A stretch of 64,000 bases of DNA from Ketobacter sp. MCCC 1A13808 (GCF_009746715.1 NZ_VRKW01000001.1:865270-929269); one strand, 5' to 3'; shown: positions 22,569 through 33,100, counted from the first letter of the stretch. Notes: generated by a model not told the origin, from the letters alone. A program made the numbers and translations.

Positions 22569-23433
22569 GCTTTAAATCCTTCTTCCAACATCCCATCGTC
22601 AAGCGCTCATTGTCTGCCAGATCCCGTAATGTCGCTACTGACGCGAATCCATTTCTAGCATAAATTTCTCTAACTGCTTCGCCTTGCTGAAAACCGTGTT
22701 CTATCAAGAGCCAGCCATCGTATCGCAAATAGTCACCCGCTTTCCGGACAATTTCGCGAATGGCATCCAAACCATCTTTGCCGGATACCAGGGCACGCAG
22801 CGGTTCGAAGCGCACTCCCACGCCCTGCAAATGGGGATCATCCGTCTCAATATAGGGTGGATTCGATACAATCACATGAAACTGATGAGGCGGAATATTT
22901 GCAAACCAGTCTGACTGGATAATGTGGATCGGCAATTGACAGCGTTCGGAATTGCGTCGGGCCAATTGCACCGTTGCATCATCCACATCGGTTGCCGTGA
23001 TCCGCCAACCCGGCCGCTCGGACTTCAACGCCAATGCGACCGCACCGGTTCCGGTTCCCAGATCCAGCACGTCGATGGAATCTTCAGTACTCAGTTGCAA
23101 CGCGGTTTCCACCAACAATTCGGTGTCCGCTCGCGGCACCAGCGTAGCCGCACTCACCTCCAGCTCCAGGCTCCAGAAACCTTGCTCACCGGTGAGATAG
23201 GCCACCGGCTCTCCTTGCTTACGTCGCTCCACCAAGCGCTGGTACTGCTGCCATCGCTGTGCACTGACCTCCGCTTCCGGCCAGGCTTTTAGCCACGCGC
23301 TATTGCGTTGTAACACGTGACACAAGAGCCAGCGACTGTCCACTGGCGCAGATCGCTTCAAAACGGCTTCCGCCGCATCAGCCGAGGCGAGCGTTTGCTG
23401 GGCCCAAAGCAAACAACCTGCAACTGTGTGCAT
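22558..23433 (-). CDS. prmC: Release-factor glutamine methyltransferase PrmC
   Basis: 291 residues. The N-terminal helical domain is followed by the SAM-binding DLGTGTGAVAL and the catalytic NPPY (residues 191-194), which orients the glutamine side chain. PrmC methylates the Gln of the GGQ motif in RF1 and RF2. It follows prfA with a one-base overlap and overlaps moeB. Confidence 0.97.
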   Translation of the reverse strand: MHTVAGCLLWAQQTLASADAAEAVLKRSAPVDSRWLLCHVLQRNSAWLKAWPEAEVSAQRWQQYQRLVERRKQGEPVAYLTGEQGFWSLELEVSAATLVPRADTELLVETALQLSTEDSIDVLDLGTGTGAVALALKSERPGWRITATDVDDATVQLARRNSERCQLPIHIIQSDWFANIPPHQFHVIVSNPPYIETDDPHLQGVGVRFEPLRALVSGKDGLDAIREIVRKAGDYLRYDGWLLIEHGFQQGEAVREIYARNGFASVATLRDLADNERLTMGCWKKDLKHVE

Positions 23434-24509
23434 TATTCTTCCAGCGCCGCCAGCAAATCGGCTTGGTATTCATTAACCAAAGGTTGAATCACCTCTTCCA
23501 GGCTGCCTTCCATGATTTCCGGCAATCGGTATAAAGTCAGGTTAATGCGGTGGTCGGTCACCCTGCCCTGAGGATAGTTATAGGTACGGATGCGCTCAGA
23601 TCGATCACCACTGCCGACCAGATTACGCCGTGCATCACTGGTTTCTTTCTGCTGCTTGTCTTGCGCGTGCTGCAGCAGCCGTGACTTCAGTAACGACATC
23701 GCCTTCGCTTTATTCTTATGCTGCGAGCGTTCATCCTGACACTCAACCACCACACCGGATGGCAAATGGACAATCCTCACCGCAGAATCGGTCGTGTTTA
23801 CATGCTGCCCCCCCGCTCCGGATGAGCGATAAGTATCAATTCTCAAGTCTTCATTGCGTACCTCGATATCCGTTACTTCATCCGCTTCCGGCAAAATTGC
23901 GACGGTGCAGGCAGAGGTATGGATCCGACCCTGGGATTCGGTGGCTGGAACCCGTTGTACACGATGGGCTCCGGATTCAAACTTGAGCTTGGAATAGACA
24001 TTATCGCCAATCACGCGACAGATAATTTCCTTGTAGCCGCCATGCTCCCCTTCATTCTGGCTCACCGCTTCGATACGCCAGCCAAGGGACTCGCCGTAGC
24101 GCGAGTACATACGATACAAGTCACCGGCAAAAATAGCGGCTTCATCACCGCCAGTGCCTGCACGCACCTCAAGGAATACATTGCTACCGTCAAAAGGGTC
24201 TTTCGGCAGCATCAACTTTTGCAGCTCTGCTTCCAGTAACTCGCTTTTTTTCTGGTTGGCTTCCAGCTCCTCTTCCCCCATTTCTTTAAGGTCCGGATCG
24301 GCCAGCCAGCTTTTCGCTTCTTCTATATTTTTTAGCACCTGATCGTATTCACGATAACAATGCACAATCGGTTCAATTTCCGCGTATTCCTGTGAGAGTT
24401 TACGGAATTGATTTTGATCCATAATGACTTCCGGCTGGCTTAACAGCAAACCAACTTCTTCGTATCGCTCGCTACGTCCGGCAAGCTTCGTTCGTAAAGA
24501 TTCTTTCAT
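23433..24509 (-). CDS. prfA: Peptide chain release factor 1
   Basis: 358 residues. Codon-recognition tripeptide PAT (188-190) identifies RF1, which reads UAA and UAG, and the peptidyl-hydrolysis GGQ motif is at 233-235. It acts in the ribosomal A site. Between hemA (62 bases upstream) and prmC (one-base overlap). AGG lies close before the ATG. Confidence 0.98.
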   Translation of the reverse strand: MKESLRTKLAGRSERYEEVGLLLSQPEVIMDQNQFRKLSQEYAEIEPIVHCYREYDQVLKNIEEAKSWLADPDLKEMGEEELEANQKKSELLEAELQKLMLPKDPFDGSNVFLEVRAGTGGDEAAIFAGDLYRMYSRYGESLGWRIEAVSQNEGEHGGYKEIICRVIGDNVYSKLKFESGAHRVQRVPATESQGRIHTSACTVAILPEADEVTDIEVRNEDLRIDTYRSSGAGGQHVNTTDSAVRIVHLPSGVVVECQDERSQHKNKAKAMSLLKSRLLQHAQDKQQKETSDARRNLVGSGDRSERIRTYNYPQGRVTDHRINLTLYRLPEIMEGSLEEVIQPLVNEYQADLLAALEE

Positions 24510-24571
24510 TTAACCTGATTCCTGCAGTGAGGATGGATGAGTTAGGGCGAAAGGGAAACAGATCGGCCTGG

Positions 24572-25840
24572 CTAATCCGGTTTGTCCGGGTCGATGATGC
24601 CCAGCAATTGCTGGGCCCATTCAATTTGATCGCTGCGGCCATTTTCCGCCGCATGCTTTAGCTGAGTGGTGGGAGCATGCATTATTTTGTTAACCAGCGA
24701 CCGGCTCAGGCGGTGCATGATTTCTTCAGGATCGCCACCGCCACGAATCTGTAGCAGTGCTTTTTCCACTTCTGCTTCACGTAAGGCATCCAGTTTTTCA
24801 CGATAATTACGAACGGTTTCCACGGCATCCAGTACTTTGAGCGAATCCATATATTGCGACATACACAGGTCCACCAGCCCCTCGGCTTTATTGGCGGCTT
24901 CCTGTCGCTGACGGCGATTCTCATCAATCACCTGTTGCAGGTCATCCACGGTATATAAATAGACGTCCGGTAACTTACCGACTTCTTCTTCTATATCCCG
25001 GGGCACTGCAATATCGATCATAAACATGGGCGCATGTTTACGCACTTTCAACGCATTTTCCACTGCGCCCTTGCCCAGAATCGGCAACGGACTTGCGGTA
25101 GAAGAAATCACAATATCTGCACTGGCCAGATGCAACGGGATATCGCGTAAGGTAATCGCGCGGCCATTAAACTCTTCGGCAATCGCGTTGGCGCGCGCCA
25201 GCGTGCGGTTCGACACCAGCATATTTTTCACACCCTGCTCAGCCAGATGCCGGGCCAATAGCTCAACCGTTTCTCCGGCTCCGATGAGCAAGACTCGGGT
25301 TTTTGCCAGATCGGAGAAAATACGTTTGGCCAGCTTCACGGAAGCGTAGGCTATTGAAACCGGATTTGCGCCGATACCGGTTTCCGTGCGAATTTGCTTG
25401 GCTGCCGAGAACGAGTGCTGGAATAAACGCCCCAGTTGCGGCCCTACTGTGTTGGCCTCCTGGGCAACAGAATAAGCCGACTTCAGTTGGCCCAGAATCT
25501 GAGGTTCGCCCAACACCATGGAATCCAGCCCGCTGGCAACCCTCATTACGTGCCGCACCGCCGCTTCATTCCAAAACTCATAAACGCTACGGGTAATCTG
25601 GTCCATGGGTAAGGCGTGATATTGCCCTAGCCAATTAAGTACGAACCCGGAGTCCGCTTGCTCCGTTGTGCAATAAAGCTCAGTCCGATTACAGGTCGAT
25701 AGAATAGCGACCTCCTGCAGCCGGGCTTGCTGGCGCACTTCGTTCAGCGCACTAATAACCCGTTCCGGCGCGAAGGCCAGTTTTTCCCGCAGGTCAACCG
25801 AAGCGGTTCTATGATTAATGCCGTACGCGAGTAATGCCAT
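24572..25840 (-). CDS. hemA: Glutamyl-tRNA reductase
   Basis: 422 residues. Catalytic Cys50 lies in LSTCNRTELYC. The NADPH-binding domain contains LIGAGETVELLARHLAEQG, and a helical dimerisation domain ends the protein. It reduces glutamyl-tRNA to glutamate-1-semialdehyde, the first step of C5 tetrapyrrole synthesis. Heme supply is relevant to the cytochrome oxidase genes 9 kb away. A strong promoter lies about 75 bases upstream. Confidence 0.98.
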   Translation of the reverse strand: MALLAYGINHRTASVDLREKLAFAPERVISALNEVRQQARLQEVAILSTCNRTELYCTTEQADSGFVLNWLGQYHALPMDQITRSVYEFWNEAAVRHVMRVASGLDSMVLGEPQILGQLKSAYSVAQEANTVGPQLGRLFQHSFSAAKQIRTETGIGANPVSIAYASVKLAKRIFSDLAKTRVLLIGAGETVELLARHLAEQGVKNMLVSNRTLARANAIAEEFNGRAITLRDIPLHLASADIVISSTASPLPILGKGAVENALKVRKHAPMFMIDIAVPRDIEEEVGKLPDVYLYTVDDLQQVIDENRRQRQEAANKAEGLVDLCMSQYMDSLKVLDAVETVRNYREKLDALREAEVEKALLQIRGGGDPEEIMHRLSRSLVNKIMHAPTTQLKHAAENGRSDQIEWAQQLLGIIDPDKPD

Positions 25841-25913
25841 GGTTACCGATGATTCACAGCGGGGTGCAAGATTACACTGCTGTAAAAATACTCTCTCCCA
25901 AAAAAGTCGCGGG

Positions 25914-25945
25914 ATTATATCACAAGCCTACGACTTAGCTGTCAA
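25914..25945 (-). promoter_or_regulatory. Extended -10 promoter for hemA
   Basis: Minus strand: TTGACA (25945-25940), 20 bases, then TATAAT (25919-25914) with TG one base upstream, the extended -10 form. The -35 and -10 hexamers are both perfect, although the spacing is long. It would give a leader of about 65 bases before hemA. Confidence 0.7.
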
Positions 25946-26077
25946 TAGGGGAACATCAACCCCATTTAACAATCTATAGTTATACTACGAATGCGACCTG
26001 TGGATAATTTTCTTGCATGGCTGCATTATTCCTGCTTTGATAAAGCTTAGCGCACACACGGGCCTGCCTGCAGTCTT

Positions 26078-27808
26078 ATGATTTATAACCATTTTTCGAT
26101 CATTCTTCCTCTGATTTCCGCTCTAATTTTAGGCGGCTGTGCCAGCCTGGGTGGTGAAAAAGCCCAACAAGCCCAACAACCCGAAGCAAATGCCCATAAA
26201 GTGGCCGAAACACCAACCCGACCTTTTACCGGGGACACCTTATACGATTTGTTATTAGCGGAGTTCGCAGGCAAGCGCAATCGAGCCGACGTGGCGCTAG
26301 GAAACTACCTGAAACAAGCCCATGAAACCCGTGATCCACAAGTAGTAGAAAGAGCCACCTTTATAGCACGCTACCTGGGCGCCCATCAGGCAACCCTCGA
26401 CGCATCCATGCTTTGGTCTGAAATAGAACCCGCCAACCCCGTCCCCCGTGAACTCGCAGCGATTGAACTGATTCGATTCGGTAAACTGGATGACGCAATG
26501 GAGCAAATTGACCTGCTCATCGCCAGTGACGGCCGCATGAATTTCGAATTTCTGCTACAGGCAACGCGCTCCGCGAACCGCGAAACACGACAGCAAATAC
26601 TGGCGAAACTGCAGGATTATTCGAAAACCATTGACGATGACAAACTCTGGTTTGCCATCGGGTCACTGGAAGCAATGGACGGCAACCATAAACTCGCGAT
26701 TAAAGATTTCGACCGGGCACTTAACACCACCCCGAATTACAGCGGGGCTATTCTGGCCCGAGCTCAATCTCTTATAGCATTGAACCGGCTGGACGAAGCC
26801 ATGAGCTATCTGTCCAAGCAAACCGAGAAATTCCCGGAAAACAAACGCCTGGGTATCGTCTATGCCCGCTATCTGATGCAGCAGGGTCAATTAGAAGCTG
26901 CGCAACAGCAGTTCTTCAATTTATCTCAGAATTTCCCCAACGACGGTGACCTGGTGTTATCACTCGCGCTGTTGAGCTGGGAAAACAAGCGCCAGGACGA
27001 AGCCAAAGACTATTTCCGGCAGTTATTGGAAATGGGACACCGTGTGGATGAATCCAATATCTACCTGGCGCGCATTGCAGTGTCTGAAAAGCAATTGGAT
27101 GAGGCCGGTAAATACTTCCAGCAAGTGCGGATAGGCCCCCACTACGCCGTCGCCCAGATTCAGCTGGCTTTACTCTGGCAGCAAACTGGTGACCTGCAAA
27201 AGGCATTTGATACGCTGGATCAGGCAGCAGATTCCATGCCAAAAGAACGCGACCAGTTCATATTGGCCAAAAGTGAAATTCTTGCCAACGATCAACAGCT
27301 AGAAGAAGCTATTGAAGAGCTCGACCGCGGGCTCAGCAGCAGCCCTGACAATACCAATATGCTTTACGCTCGCGCTATGATGAAAGAGCAACAGGAAGAT
27401 TTCGAGGGTATGGAGGCCGATTTACGTCAGGTATTGGAATTGCAACCCGACAACAGCGCCGCCTTAAATGCACTGGGCTACACCTTTGCCAATCGCAATC
27501 GACGGCTTAGTGAAGCTTGGGAGCTGATTGAGCGCGCCTATACACTCAACCCCGAAGACCCCGCCATTATCGACAGCATGGGATGGATTAAATACCGCAT
27601 GGGCGAAACCCAGGTCGCCCTGGATTATCTGCGAAAAGCGTACGAGGCATTCGAAGACCAGGAAATTGCTGCACACCTGGGCGAAGTGCTGTGGGTCTCC
27701 GGAGAGCGCGAAGAAGCCGCCATCATCTGGCGTAACGCCCTTGAAAAGAACCCGAACAGCCAGGTTTTAAAAGACGTCATAGAACGTTTTAACCCAAAGT
27801 CGTTATAA
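26078..27808 (+). CDS. TPR-repeat lipoprotein
   Basis: 576 residues. The signal peptide ends in the lipobox LGGC (Cys21), then the protein is built of about ten or more tetratricopeptide repeats spread over residues 60-560, such as NYSGAILARAQSLIALNRLD. Homologues sit between hemA and lolB in Pseudomonas. The function is unknown; an outer-membrane scaffold role is inferred from the lipobox and repeats. Divergent from hemA over a 237-base gap. A small terminator follows. Confidence 0.92.
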   Translation: MIYNHFSIILPLISALILGGCASLGGEKAQQAQQPEANAHKVAETPTRPFTGDTLYDLLLAEFAGKRNRADVALGNYLKQAHETRDPQVVERATFIARYLGAHQATLDASMLWSEIEPANPVPRELAAIELIRFGKLDDAMEQIDLLIASDGRMNFEFLLQATRSANRETRQQILAKLQDYSKTIDDDKLWFAIGSLEAMDGNHKLAIKDFDRALNTTPNYSGAILARAQSLIALNRLDEAMSYLSKQTEKFPENKRLGIVYARYLMQQGQLEAAQQQFFNLSQNFPNDGDLVLSLALLSWENKRQDEAKDYFRQLLEMGHRVDESNIYLARIAVSEKQLDEAGKYFQQVRIGPHYAVAQIQLALLWQQTGDLQKAFDTLDQAADSMPKERDQFILAKSEILANDQQLEEAIEELDRGLSSSPDNTNMLYARAMMKEQQEDFEGMEADLRQVLELQPDNSAALNALGYTFANRNRRLSEAWELIERAYTLNPEDPAIIDSMGWIKYRMGETQVALDYLRKAYEAFEDQEIAAHLGEVLWVSGEREEAAIIWRNALEKNPNSQVLKDVIERFNPKSL

Positions 27809-27819
27809 TATGAGCCATT

Positions 27820-27840
27820 GCGCGTGCATAACGCGCTTTT
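27820..27840 (+). terminator. Weak terminator between TPR gene and lolB
   Basis: GCGCGT-GCATA-ACGCGC followed by four Ts, 12 bases after the TPR stop and 44 bases before lolB. The stem is short, so read-through is likely. Confidence 0.5.
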
Positions 27841-27883
27841 AAACCTTCAATCCAACCTGCGAATTACATTCTGAAGAGCCCAC

Positions 27884-28525
27884 TTGAACAGATCGCTTAA
27901 ATTCCTGTGCATTATCCTAACGGCTGTCGCGTTGAGCAGCTGCGCGCTTTGGTATCCGAAAAGCACAGCACCCACTGCGCCCGAACCCGGCCAGAATGTG
28001 GACTGGGTAGAACATGTCAGACAACTCACCCTCATGCGAGAGTGGCAAATCCGAGGCAAAATAGGCGTTCGGACCGCCACCGACGGTGGCAGCGCCTATC
28101 TCGATTGGAGCCAGTCCTTCGACAGTTTCTATATATTATTATCGGGTCCCCTGGGTCAGGGCTCCACCATTATCAGTGGCAACCCTTCCGGAGCCAGACT
28201 GGAAAACAGTGACGGTACCTTTGTGTCCGACTCACCCGAGAACCTGGTAATGGAACACACCGGCTGGCAGATCCCGATTAATCAACTGCTGTATTGGGTC
28301 AAAGGCATACCCGCCCCCAGCGGCGACATCCAAATGACGCGCAACGCCCTGGGCACACTCGACACCCTGCAACAGGATGGATGGAAACTGGAATTTGATC
28401 GCTACGGCAACGCACTGGATTCCCTGTTACCTCAGCGCATCAAAATCCAGAAAGACGATTTGAAAGTCACTTTAATCATCAAGGAATGGCTGCCTCTGAG
28501 CAACACCGGCACCGACGAGACATGA
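27884..28525 (+). CDS. lolB: Outer-membrane lipoprotein receptor LolB
   Basis: 213 residues. The start is TTG and a signal peptide ends with the lipobox LSSC, so LolB is itself a lipoprotein. WQIRGKIGVRT is the usual start of the mature LolB fold. It receives lipoproteins from LolA and inserts them in the outer membrane. The window encodes several possible clients (TPR, DUF2959 and 57286-57807 lipoproteins). The stop overlaps ispE as ATGA. Confidence 0.95.
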   Translation: MNRSLKFLCIILTAVALSSCALWYPKSTAPTAPEPGQNVDWVEHVRQLTLMREWQIRGKIGVRTATDGGSAYLDWSQSFDSFYILLSGPLGQGSTIISGNPSGARLENSDGTFVSDSPENLVMEHTGWQIPINQLLYWVKGIPAPSGDIQMTRNALGTLDTLQQDGWKLEFDRYGNALDSLLPQRIKIQKDDLKVTLIIKEWLPLSNTGTDET

Positions 28526-29421
28526 AGCTAACCGTAAACGCCCCCGGTAAGCTGAACCTGTTCCTTCACATCACCGGGCGCCGCACAGATGGCTATCATA
28601 CCCTGCAAACGCTTTTTCAGTTTGTGGATTACTGCGATGTGCTCTCCTTTTCGAGTCGCTCCGATGCCATTATCGAGGTCAAACCGGATATAGCCGGACT
28701 GCAGCCCGAGGACAATCTCATATATCGTGCCGCCAGTCTGCTCCAGTCTCACAGCCGAAAACCCTGCGGAGTGGATATTCAACTGCAGAAGCAACTGCCG
28801 ATGGGCGGTGGCATGGGTGGAGGCTCATCGAATGCTGCCAGCACGCTGGTAGCCCTCAACAAGCTCTGGCAGTTGGGTCTTAATAAAGTGACCCTGGCTA
28901 AAATCGGCCTAAGCCTCGGCGCGGATGTGCCTGTCTTTATTCATGGGCACGCGGCCCTCGCTGAAGGGATTGGCGAGGTGCTGCAAACGGTCGACATCGC
29001 CGAACCCTGGTATCTGATTGCAATCCCGTCCTGCCACGCCAACACTGCCGAACTTTTCCAAGAAAAACAATTGACAAGAGATTCAAAGATTATCAGAATA
29101 CGCGACTTCCTGAAGGGGGGTAGCCGGAACGACTTTGAGCCTGTGCTCAGAAAACGCTTCCCTCTGATCGATCGCTGCATGCAGATGATCGACTGCACCG
29201 CCCGGGACAGCCACGACGCCAAAGGGAGTGCAAGGGTTACCGGAAGTGGAGCCTGCTTATTTGTCGAATGCGAGTCAGAACCCGGAGCAAACCGGCTACT
29301 ACTCGACATTACCCGGCAGATGGACCGCTTCCAGCTTACAAATCAAGATGTTAGCTGGAAGATAGTAAAAGGCTGTAACCACTCACCGTTATATACTGGA
29401 GATCTGGCCAGCCAAGGCTAA
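28522..29421 (+). CDS. ispE: 4-diphosphocytidyl-2-C-methyl-D-erythritol kinase
   Basis: About 299 residues. GHMP-kinase motifs: KLNLFLHITGRR near the N terminus and the ATP loop LPMGGGMGGGSSNAAS. It phosphorylates CDP-methylerythritol in the MEP pathway of isoprenoid synthesis, which feeds ubiquinone and the heme O farnesyl group. The open frame extends to 28486, but the ATG at 28522 overlaps the lolB TGA (ATGA) and matches the family start MKLTVNAPGKLNL, so I use it. Confidence 0.97.
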   Translation: MKLTVNAPGKLNLFLHITGRRTDGYHTLQTLFQFVDYCDVLSFSSRSDAIIEVKPDIAGLQPEDNLIYRAASLLQSHSRKPCGVDIQLQKQLPMGGGMGGGSSNAASTLVALNKLWQLGLNKVTLAKIGLSLGADVPVFIHGHAALAEGIGEVLQTVDIAEPWYLIAIPSCHANTAELFQEKQLTRDSKIIRIRDFLKGGSRNDFEPVLRKRFPLIDRCMQMIDCTARDSHDAKGSARVTGSGACLFVECESEPGANRLLLDITRQMDRFQLTNQDVSWKIVKGCNHSPLYTGDLASQG

Positions 29422-29506
29422 AATCCAGAAAAAACTTCTAAAACATTTGATGATTATCTGGTAAGATTCCGCGCCCAGACTGACCATCAGATCTGTCAAA
29501 AGTTGT

Positions 29507-29581
29507 AGGGCCGTCGCCAAGCGGTAAGGCAACGGGTTTTGATCCCGTCATCCCCAGGTTCGAATCCTGGCGGCCCTGCCA
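29507..29581 (+). tRNA. tRNA-Gln (UUG anticodon)
   Basis: A 75-base cloverleaf: acceptor AGGGCCG/CGGCCCT, D arm, anticodon loop TTTTGAT with TTG, T arm GGTTCGAATCC and encoded CCA. The gene sits between ispE and prs as in Pseudomonas. Upstream TAAGAT followed by GCGCCC looks like a -10 box with a GC-rich stringent discriminator. GatCAB encoded in this window may be needed to charge this tRNA if the genome lacks GlnRS. Confidence 0.97.
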
Positions 29582-29633
29582 TATTTTCTAGCGTGCATTT
29601 TAATCTCATTATCCAATTGATAAGGTGACTAGC

Positions 29634-30587
29634 GTGTCCAATCTTATTGTTTTCACTGGAAACGCAACCCCCGAGCTTGCAAAGAAGGTAGCGAATTACC
29701 TGCATGTGCCCCTCGGGGACGCTGAAGTCAGTCAATTCAGCGACGGCGAAATCTCGGTAGAGATAAATGAAAATGTACGTGGAAGCGATGTCTTTATCAT
29801 CCAGTCCACCTGCGCGCCCACCAATGACAGCATTATGGAAATCATGGTCATTGCAGACGCCCTCAGACGCGCCTCTGCCGGCCGCATTACTGCCGTAATC
29901 CCCTACTTCGGCTACGCCCGCCAAGATCGCCGGGTGCGCTCTGCAAGGGTACCGATTACCGCCAAAGTAATTGCCGACATGCTCACCACCGTCGGGTTTG
30001 ACCGCTTACTGACCGTCGACCTGCATGCGGACCAAATCCAGGGCTTTTTCGATATTCCCGTGGATAACGTTTACGGCTCACCGATCCTGCTGGATGACAT
30101 TCAAAAACAGGATTATGACAACATGATGGTGGTATCACCTGATGTCGGCGGCGTAGTTCGGGCCCGCGCTGTCGCCAAGCAGCTAAACGACTGCGACCTC
30201 GCCATCATCGACAAACGCCGCCCGAAAGCGAACACCTCGCAGGTGATGCATATTATCGGTGAAGTAGAAGGCCGCACCTGCATCCTAGTAGATGACATGG
30301 TCGATACCGCAGGCACACTGTGCAAAGCGGCCGAAGCATTGAAAGAAAATGGTGCCAAGAAAGTGGTTGCCTATGCGACTCACGCCGTTTTGTCCGGCCC
30401 GGCCATTGATAACCTGAACAACTCGAAAATGGACGAACTGGTTATAACTGACACTATCCCGCTCTCGGAAGCAGGCAGGTCGTGCAAGAAAATTCGCCAG
30501 CTCAGCCTGGCCCCGATGCTGGCCGAATGCGTCCGCCGCATCAATAACGAAGAATCACTAAGCGCAATGTTCATCCCGAAGGACTAA
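29634..30587 (+). CDS. prs: Ribose-phosphate pyrophosphokinase
   Basis: About 317 residues. Makes PRPP from ribose-5-phosphate and ATP. Substrate-binding motifs FGYARQDRR and the PRPP loop [12 protein letters not shown] are intact. Two GTG codons are possible starts, at 29625 and 29634. AAGG at 29622-29625 is well spaced only for 29634, and this gives the family N terminus (M)SNLIVFTGN. Confidence 0.97.
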   Translation: MSNLIVFTGNATPELAKKVANYLHVPLGDAEVSQFSDGEISVEINENVRGSDVFIIQSTCAPTNDSIMEIMVIADALRRASAGRITAVIPYFGYARQDRRVRSARVPITAKVIADMLTTVGFDRLLTVDLHADQIQGFFDIPVDNVYGSPILLDDIQKQDYDNMMVVSPDVGGVVRARAVAKQLNDCDLAIIDKRRPKANTSQVMHIIGEVEGRTCILVDDMVDTAGTLCKAAEALKENGAKKVVAYATHAVLSGPAIDNLNNSKMDELVITDTIPLSEAGRSCKKIRQLSLAPMLAECVRRINNEESLSAMFIPKD

Positions 30588-30617
30588 CCTCCTACTGGAA
30601 CCATTGCAACACCAACC

Positions 30618-30655
30618 CCTTCTGCCAGTTTGGTCGCAAAACACAGAAGGTTTAT
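30618..30655 (+). promoter_or_regulatory. Hairpin in prs-rplY spacer
   Basis: CCTTCTG and CAGAAGG (30618-30624 and 30644-30650) can pair over a 19-base loop, followed by TTTATT, just before the rplY ribosome-binding site AGGAG. It may be a weak terminator or a leader element of rplY. Confidence 0.35.
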
Positions 30656-30672
30656 TAGATAGGAGCAAACTC

Positions 30673-31308
30673 ATGTCCAATGAGTTCACAATCAACGCCC
30701 AAAGCCGAGGCGAAGCAGGGAAAGGTTCGAGCCGCCGCCTGCGCCGCCTTGAAAACCGCATCCCAGCAATCGTTTACGGTGCAAACAAAGATCCACAACA
30801 AGTATCAGTGGAATTTAAAGACATGGTAAAAGCGCTGGAAAACGAAGCGTTTTATTCCCATGTACTGACTCTGGTTGTCGACGGCAATTCTGAACAGGTG
30901 GTATTAAAAGACCTGCAACGCCATCCAGCCAAGTCCATCCCGGTCCACGCTGACTTCCAGCGCGTTGATACCACCCATAAACTGCATATGAACATTCCGC
31001 TTCACTTCCTGAACGAAGATAAATGTGCGGGCGTTAAACAATCTGGCGGCGTCATTGCCCACCAAATGGCTGAAGTAGAAGTAACCTGCCTGGCCAAAGA
31101 TCTGCCGGAATACATCGAAATCGACGTCGAAAACCTGGAGATGGGCAGCGTAATCCACCTCAGCGACATCAAACTTCCTGCTGGTGTCGAAATCCGGGCG
31201 TTGCAGCTGGGCGAAGACCACGACCTGCCGGTTGTCAGCGTTAGCGCACCGCGTGGCGGAGCGGACGAGGAAGCCGGCGACGACGAAGAGTCAGCCACCG
31301 AAGAGTAA
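30673..31308 (+). CDS. rplY: 50S ribosomal protein L25 (Ctc form)
   Basis: 211 residues, the long form with an N-terminal 5S rRNA-binding L25 domain (about 1-95), a C-terminal TL5 beta domain and an acidic tail. An in-frame extension to 30604 exists, but the ATG at 30673 with AGGAG ten bases upstream gives the usual N terminus MSNEFTINAQSRGEAGKG. It is between prs and pth, the usual order. Confidence 0.97.
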   Translation: MSNEFTINAQSRGEAGKGSSRRLRRLENRIPAIVYGANKDPQQVSVEFKDMVKALENEAFYSHVLTLVVDGNSEQVVLKDLQRHPAKSIPVHADFQRVDTTHKLHMNIPLHFLNEDKCAGVKQSGGVIAHQMAEVEVTCLAKDLPEYIEIDVENLEMGSVIHLSDIKLPAGVEIRALQLGEDHDLPVVSVSAPRGGADEEAGDDEESATEE

Positions 31309-31329
31309 GCTCAACACGAGGCCCGGCAG

Positions 31330-31923
31330 TTGAAAGACGGTATCGAACTCATAGTCGGCCTGGGTAATCCAGGTCGACAATACGAGGACACCCGACACAA
31401 CGCCGGTGCCTGGTTCGTGCAAGGGCTGGCACGCCAATACAATGTCAGCCTGAGCAGCGAATCGAAATACCCCGCCCTCACCGGACGCGCCACAATCAAT
31501 GGCCACCAGGTTCGATTGCTCATCCCCACAACGTTTATGAATCTCAGCGGTCAGGCCGTGGCACCAGTTGCCCATTTCTTTAAAATTCCGCCACAAAAAA
31601 TCCTGGTCGCGCACGATGAGCTGGATATGCCGCCCGGCATTGCCAAATTGAAACAGGGCGGCGGTCATGGGGGACATAATGGCCTGCGGGACATCATTAG
31701 CAAGCTCGGCAATCAAAAAGATTTTTCCCGTTTACGCATTGGCATCGGCCATCCGGGCAGCGCCGATAAAGTAAGCGGATACGTGCTGGGCAAACCACCC
31801 AGACAGGAACAACAATGGATCGAAGACGCCATAGATCAAGCTTTACGGATCGTGCCGGAACTACTGGACGGCCAGTCCGACAAAGCCATGAATCGCTTAC
31901 ACAGCTTTTCTGCGTCGTCATAA
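31330..31923 (+). CDS. pth: Peptidyl-tRNA hydrolase
   Basis: 197 residues with a TTG start preceded by GAGG. Motifs [17 protein letters not shown] (with the catalytic His), TFMNLSG and HDELDMPPG are complete. It recycles tRNA from peptidyl-tRNA drop-off products. It lies 21 bases after rplY and 26 before ychF. Confidence 0.97.
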   Translation: MKDGIELIVGLGNPGRQYEDTRHNAGAWFVQGLARQYNVSLSSESKYPALTGRATINGHQVRLLIPTTFMNLSGQAVAPVAHFFKIPPQKILVAHDELDMPPGIAKLKQGGGHGGHNGLRDIISKLGNQKDFSRLRIGIGHPGSADKVSGYVLGKPPRQEQQWIEDAIDQALRIVPELLDGQSDKAMNRLHSFSASS

Positions 31924-31949
31924 CACATCTACAGCAATGGTAAACTCCA

Positions 31950-33041
31950 ATGGGAATTAAGTGCGGTATAGTCGGCTTGCCGAATGTGGGTAAATCCACT
32001 CTGTTCAACGCCCTCACCAAAGCGGGTATCGAGGCGCAAAATTTTCCGTTCTGCACCATCGAGCCCAACACAGGCGTAGTCCCGGTTCCGGATGCCCGTC
32101 AGGACACATTAGCGGCGATCGTCAAACCCAACCGGGTGGTCCCCACCACCATGGAGTTCGTCGACATTGCAGGGCTGGTTGAAGGCGCCTCTAAAGGCGA
32201 AGGCCTGGGCAACAAGTTTCTCGCCAATATCCGTGAAACCGACGCAATAGCCCACGTAGTTCGCTGCTTCGAAGACGGCAACATCGTTCACGTGGCAGGT
32301 AAGATTGACCCCCTGTCAGACATCGAAATCATCAACACAGAGCTGGCGCTTGCCGATATGGACAGCGTAGAAAAGGCATTACTGAAAGCCGCCAAGCAAG
32401 CCAAGGGCGGAGACAAAGACGCCCAAGCCAAGCAGAAAGTATTTGAGAAATTGCTGCCGATTTTAAACGAAGGCCGCCCTGCCCGCACTGCAGACCTTAC
32501 GGAAGATGAGTTTAAGCTGATCCGCTCATTCAACCTGCTGACACTCAAGCCCACCATGTACATTACCAATGTCGCGGAGGATGGCTTTGAAGACAATCCT
32601 CTACTGGATGCCGTGAACAAGCTGGCAGCATCGGAAAACGCAGAGGTTGTCCCGATTTGCGCCAAAATCGAATCCGAAATTACCGAACTGGATGAGGCAG
32701 ATAAAGCGGAGTTTCTGGCTGAGCTGGGCATGGAAGAACCGGGCCTGAACCGCGTTATCCGCGCCGGATACAACCTGCTGGGTCTACAAACCTATTTCAC
32801 GGCAGGGGTACAGGAAGTCCGCGCCTGGACAGTCAAGGTTGGCGCAACCGCACCCCAGGCTGCCGGCGTCATCCATACCGATTTCGAAAAAGGCTTCATT
32901 CGTGCAGAAGTGGTCGCTTACGACGACTTCGTCAGCAATAACGGCGAGCAAGGCGCGAAAGAATCCGGCAAGTGGCGACTGGAAGGGAAAGAGTACATTG
33001 TTAAAGACGGCGACGTGGTGCACTTCCGTTTTAATGTTTAA
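31950..33041 (+). CDS. ychF: Ribosome-binding ATPase YchF
   Basis: 363 residues, Obg-family P-loop protein. P loop GLPNVGKST, switch [17 protein letters not shown], and NVAED replacing the GTPase NKxD motif, which shifts specificity to ATP. A C-terminal TGS domain is present. YchF binds ribosomes and affects stress responses. Last coding gene before tRNA-Met. Confidence 0.97.
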   Translation: MGIKCGIVGLPNVGKSTLFNALTKAGIEAQNFPFCTIEPNTGVVPVPDARQDTLAAIVKPNRVVPTTMEFVDIAGLVEGASKGEGLGNKFLANIRETDAIAHVVRCFEDGNIVHVAGKIDPLSDIEIINTELALADMDSVEKALLKAAKQAKGGDKDAQAKQKVFEKLLPILNEGRPARTADLTEDEFKLIRSFNLLTLKPTMYITNVAEDGFEDNPLLDAVNKLAASENAEVVPICAKIESEITELDEADKAEFLAELGMEEPGLNRVIRAGYNLLGLQTYFTAGVQEVRAWTVKVGATAPQAAGVIHTDFEKGFIRAEVVAYDDFVSNNGEQGAKESGKWRLEGKEYIVKDGDVVHFRFNV

Positions 33042-33056
33042 TTACAGCACTTTCGC

Positions 33057-33085
33057 TTGACTTTGGCCTGCCAGATTGCGAGAAT
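33057..33085 (+). promoter_or_regulatory. Promoter for tRNA-Met
   Basis: TTGACT (33057-33062), 17 bases, GAGAAT (33080-33085), then a GC-rich TTGCGCCC stretch, the stringent discriminator common before stable RNA genes. It lies 15 bases before the tRNA. Confidence 0.6.
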
Positions 33086-33100
33086 TTGCGCCCTCGAAAT

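Noticed and set aside
28486..28521. Longer N terminus for ispE
   Set aside because: The ATGA overlap with lolB and family start support 28522.
30604..30672. Longer N terminus for rplY
   Set aside because: The added residues do not match L25, and AGGAG supports the ATG at 30673.
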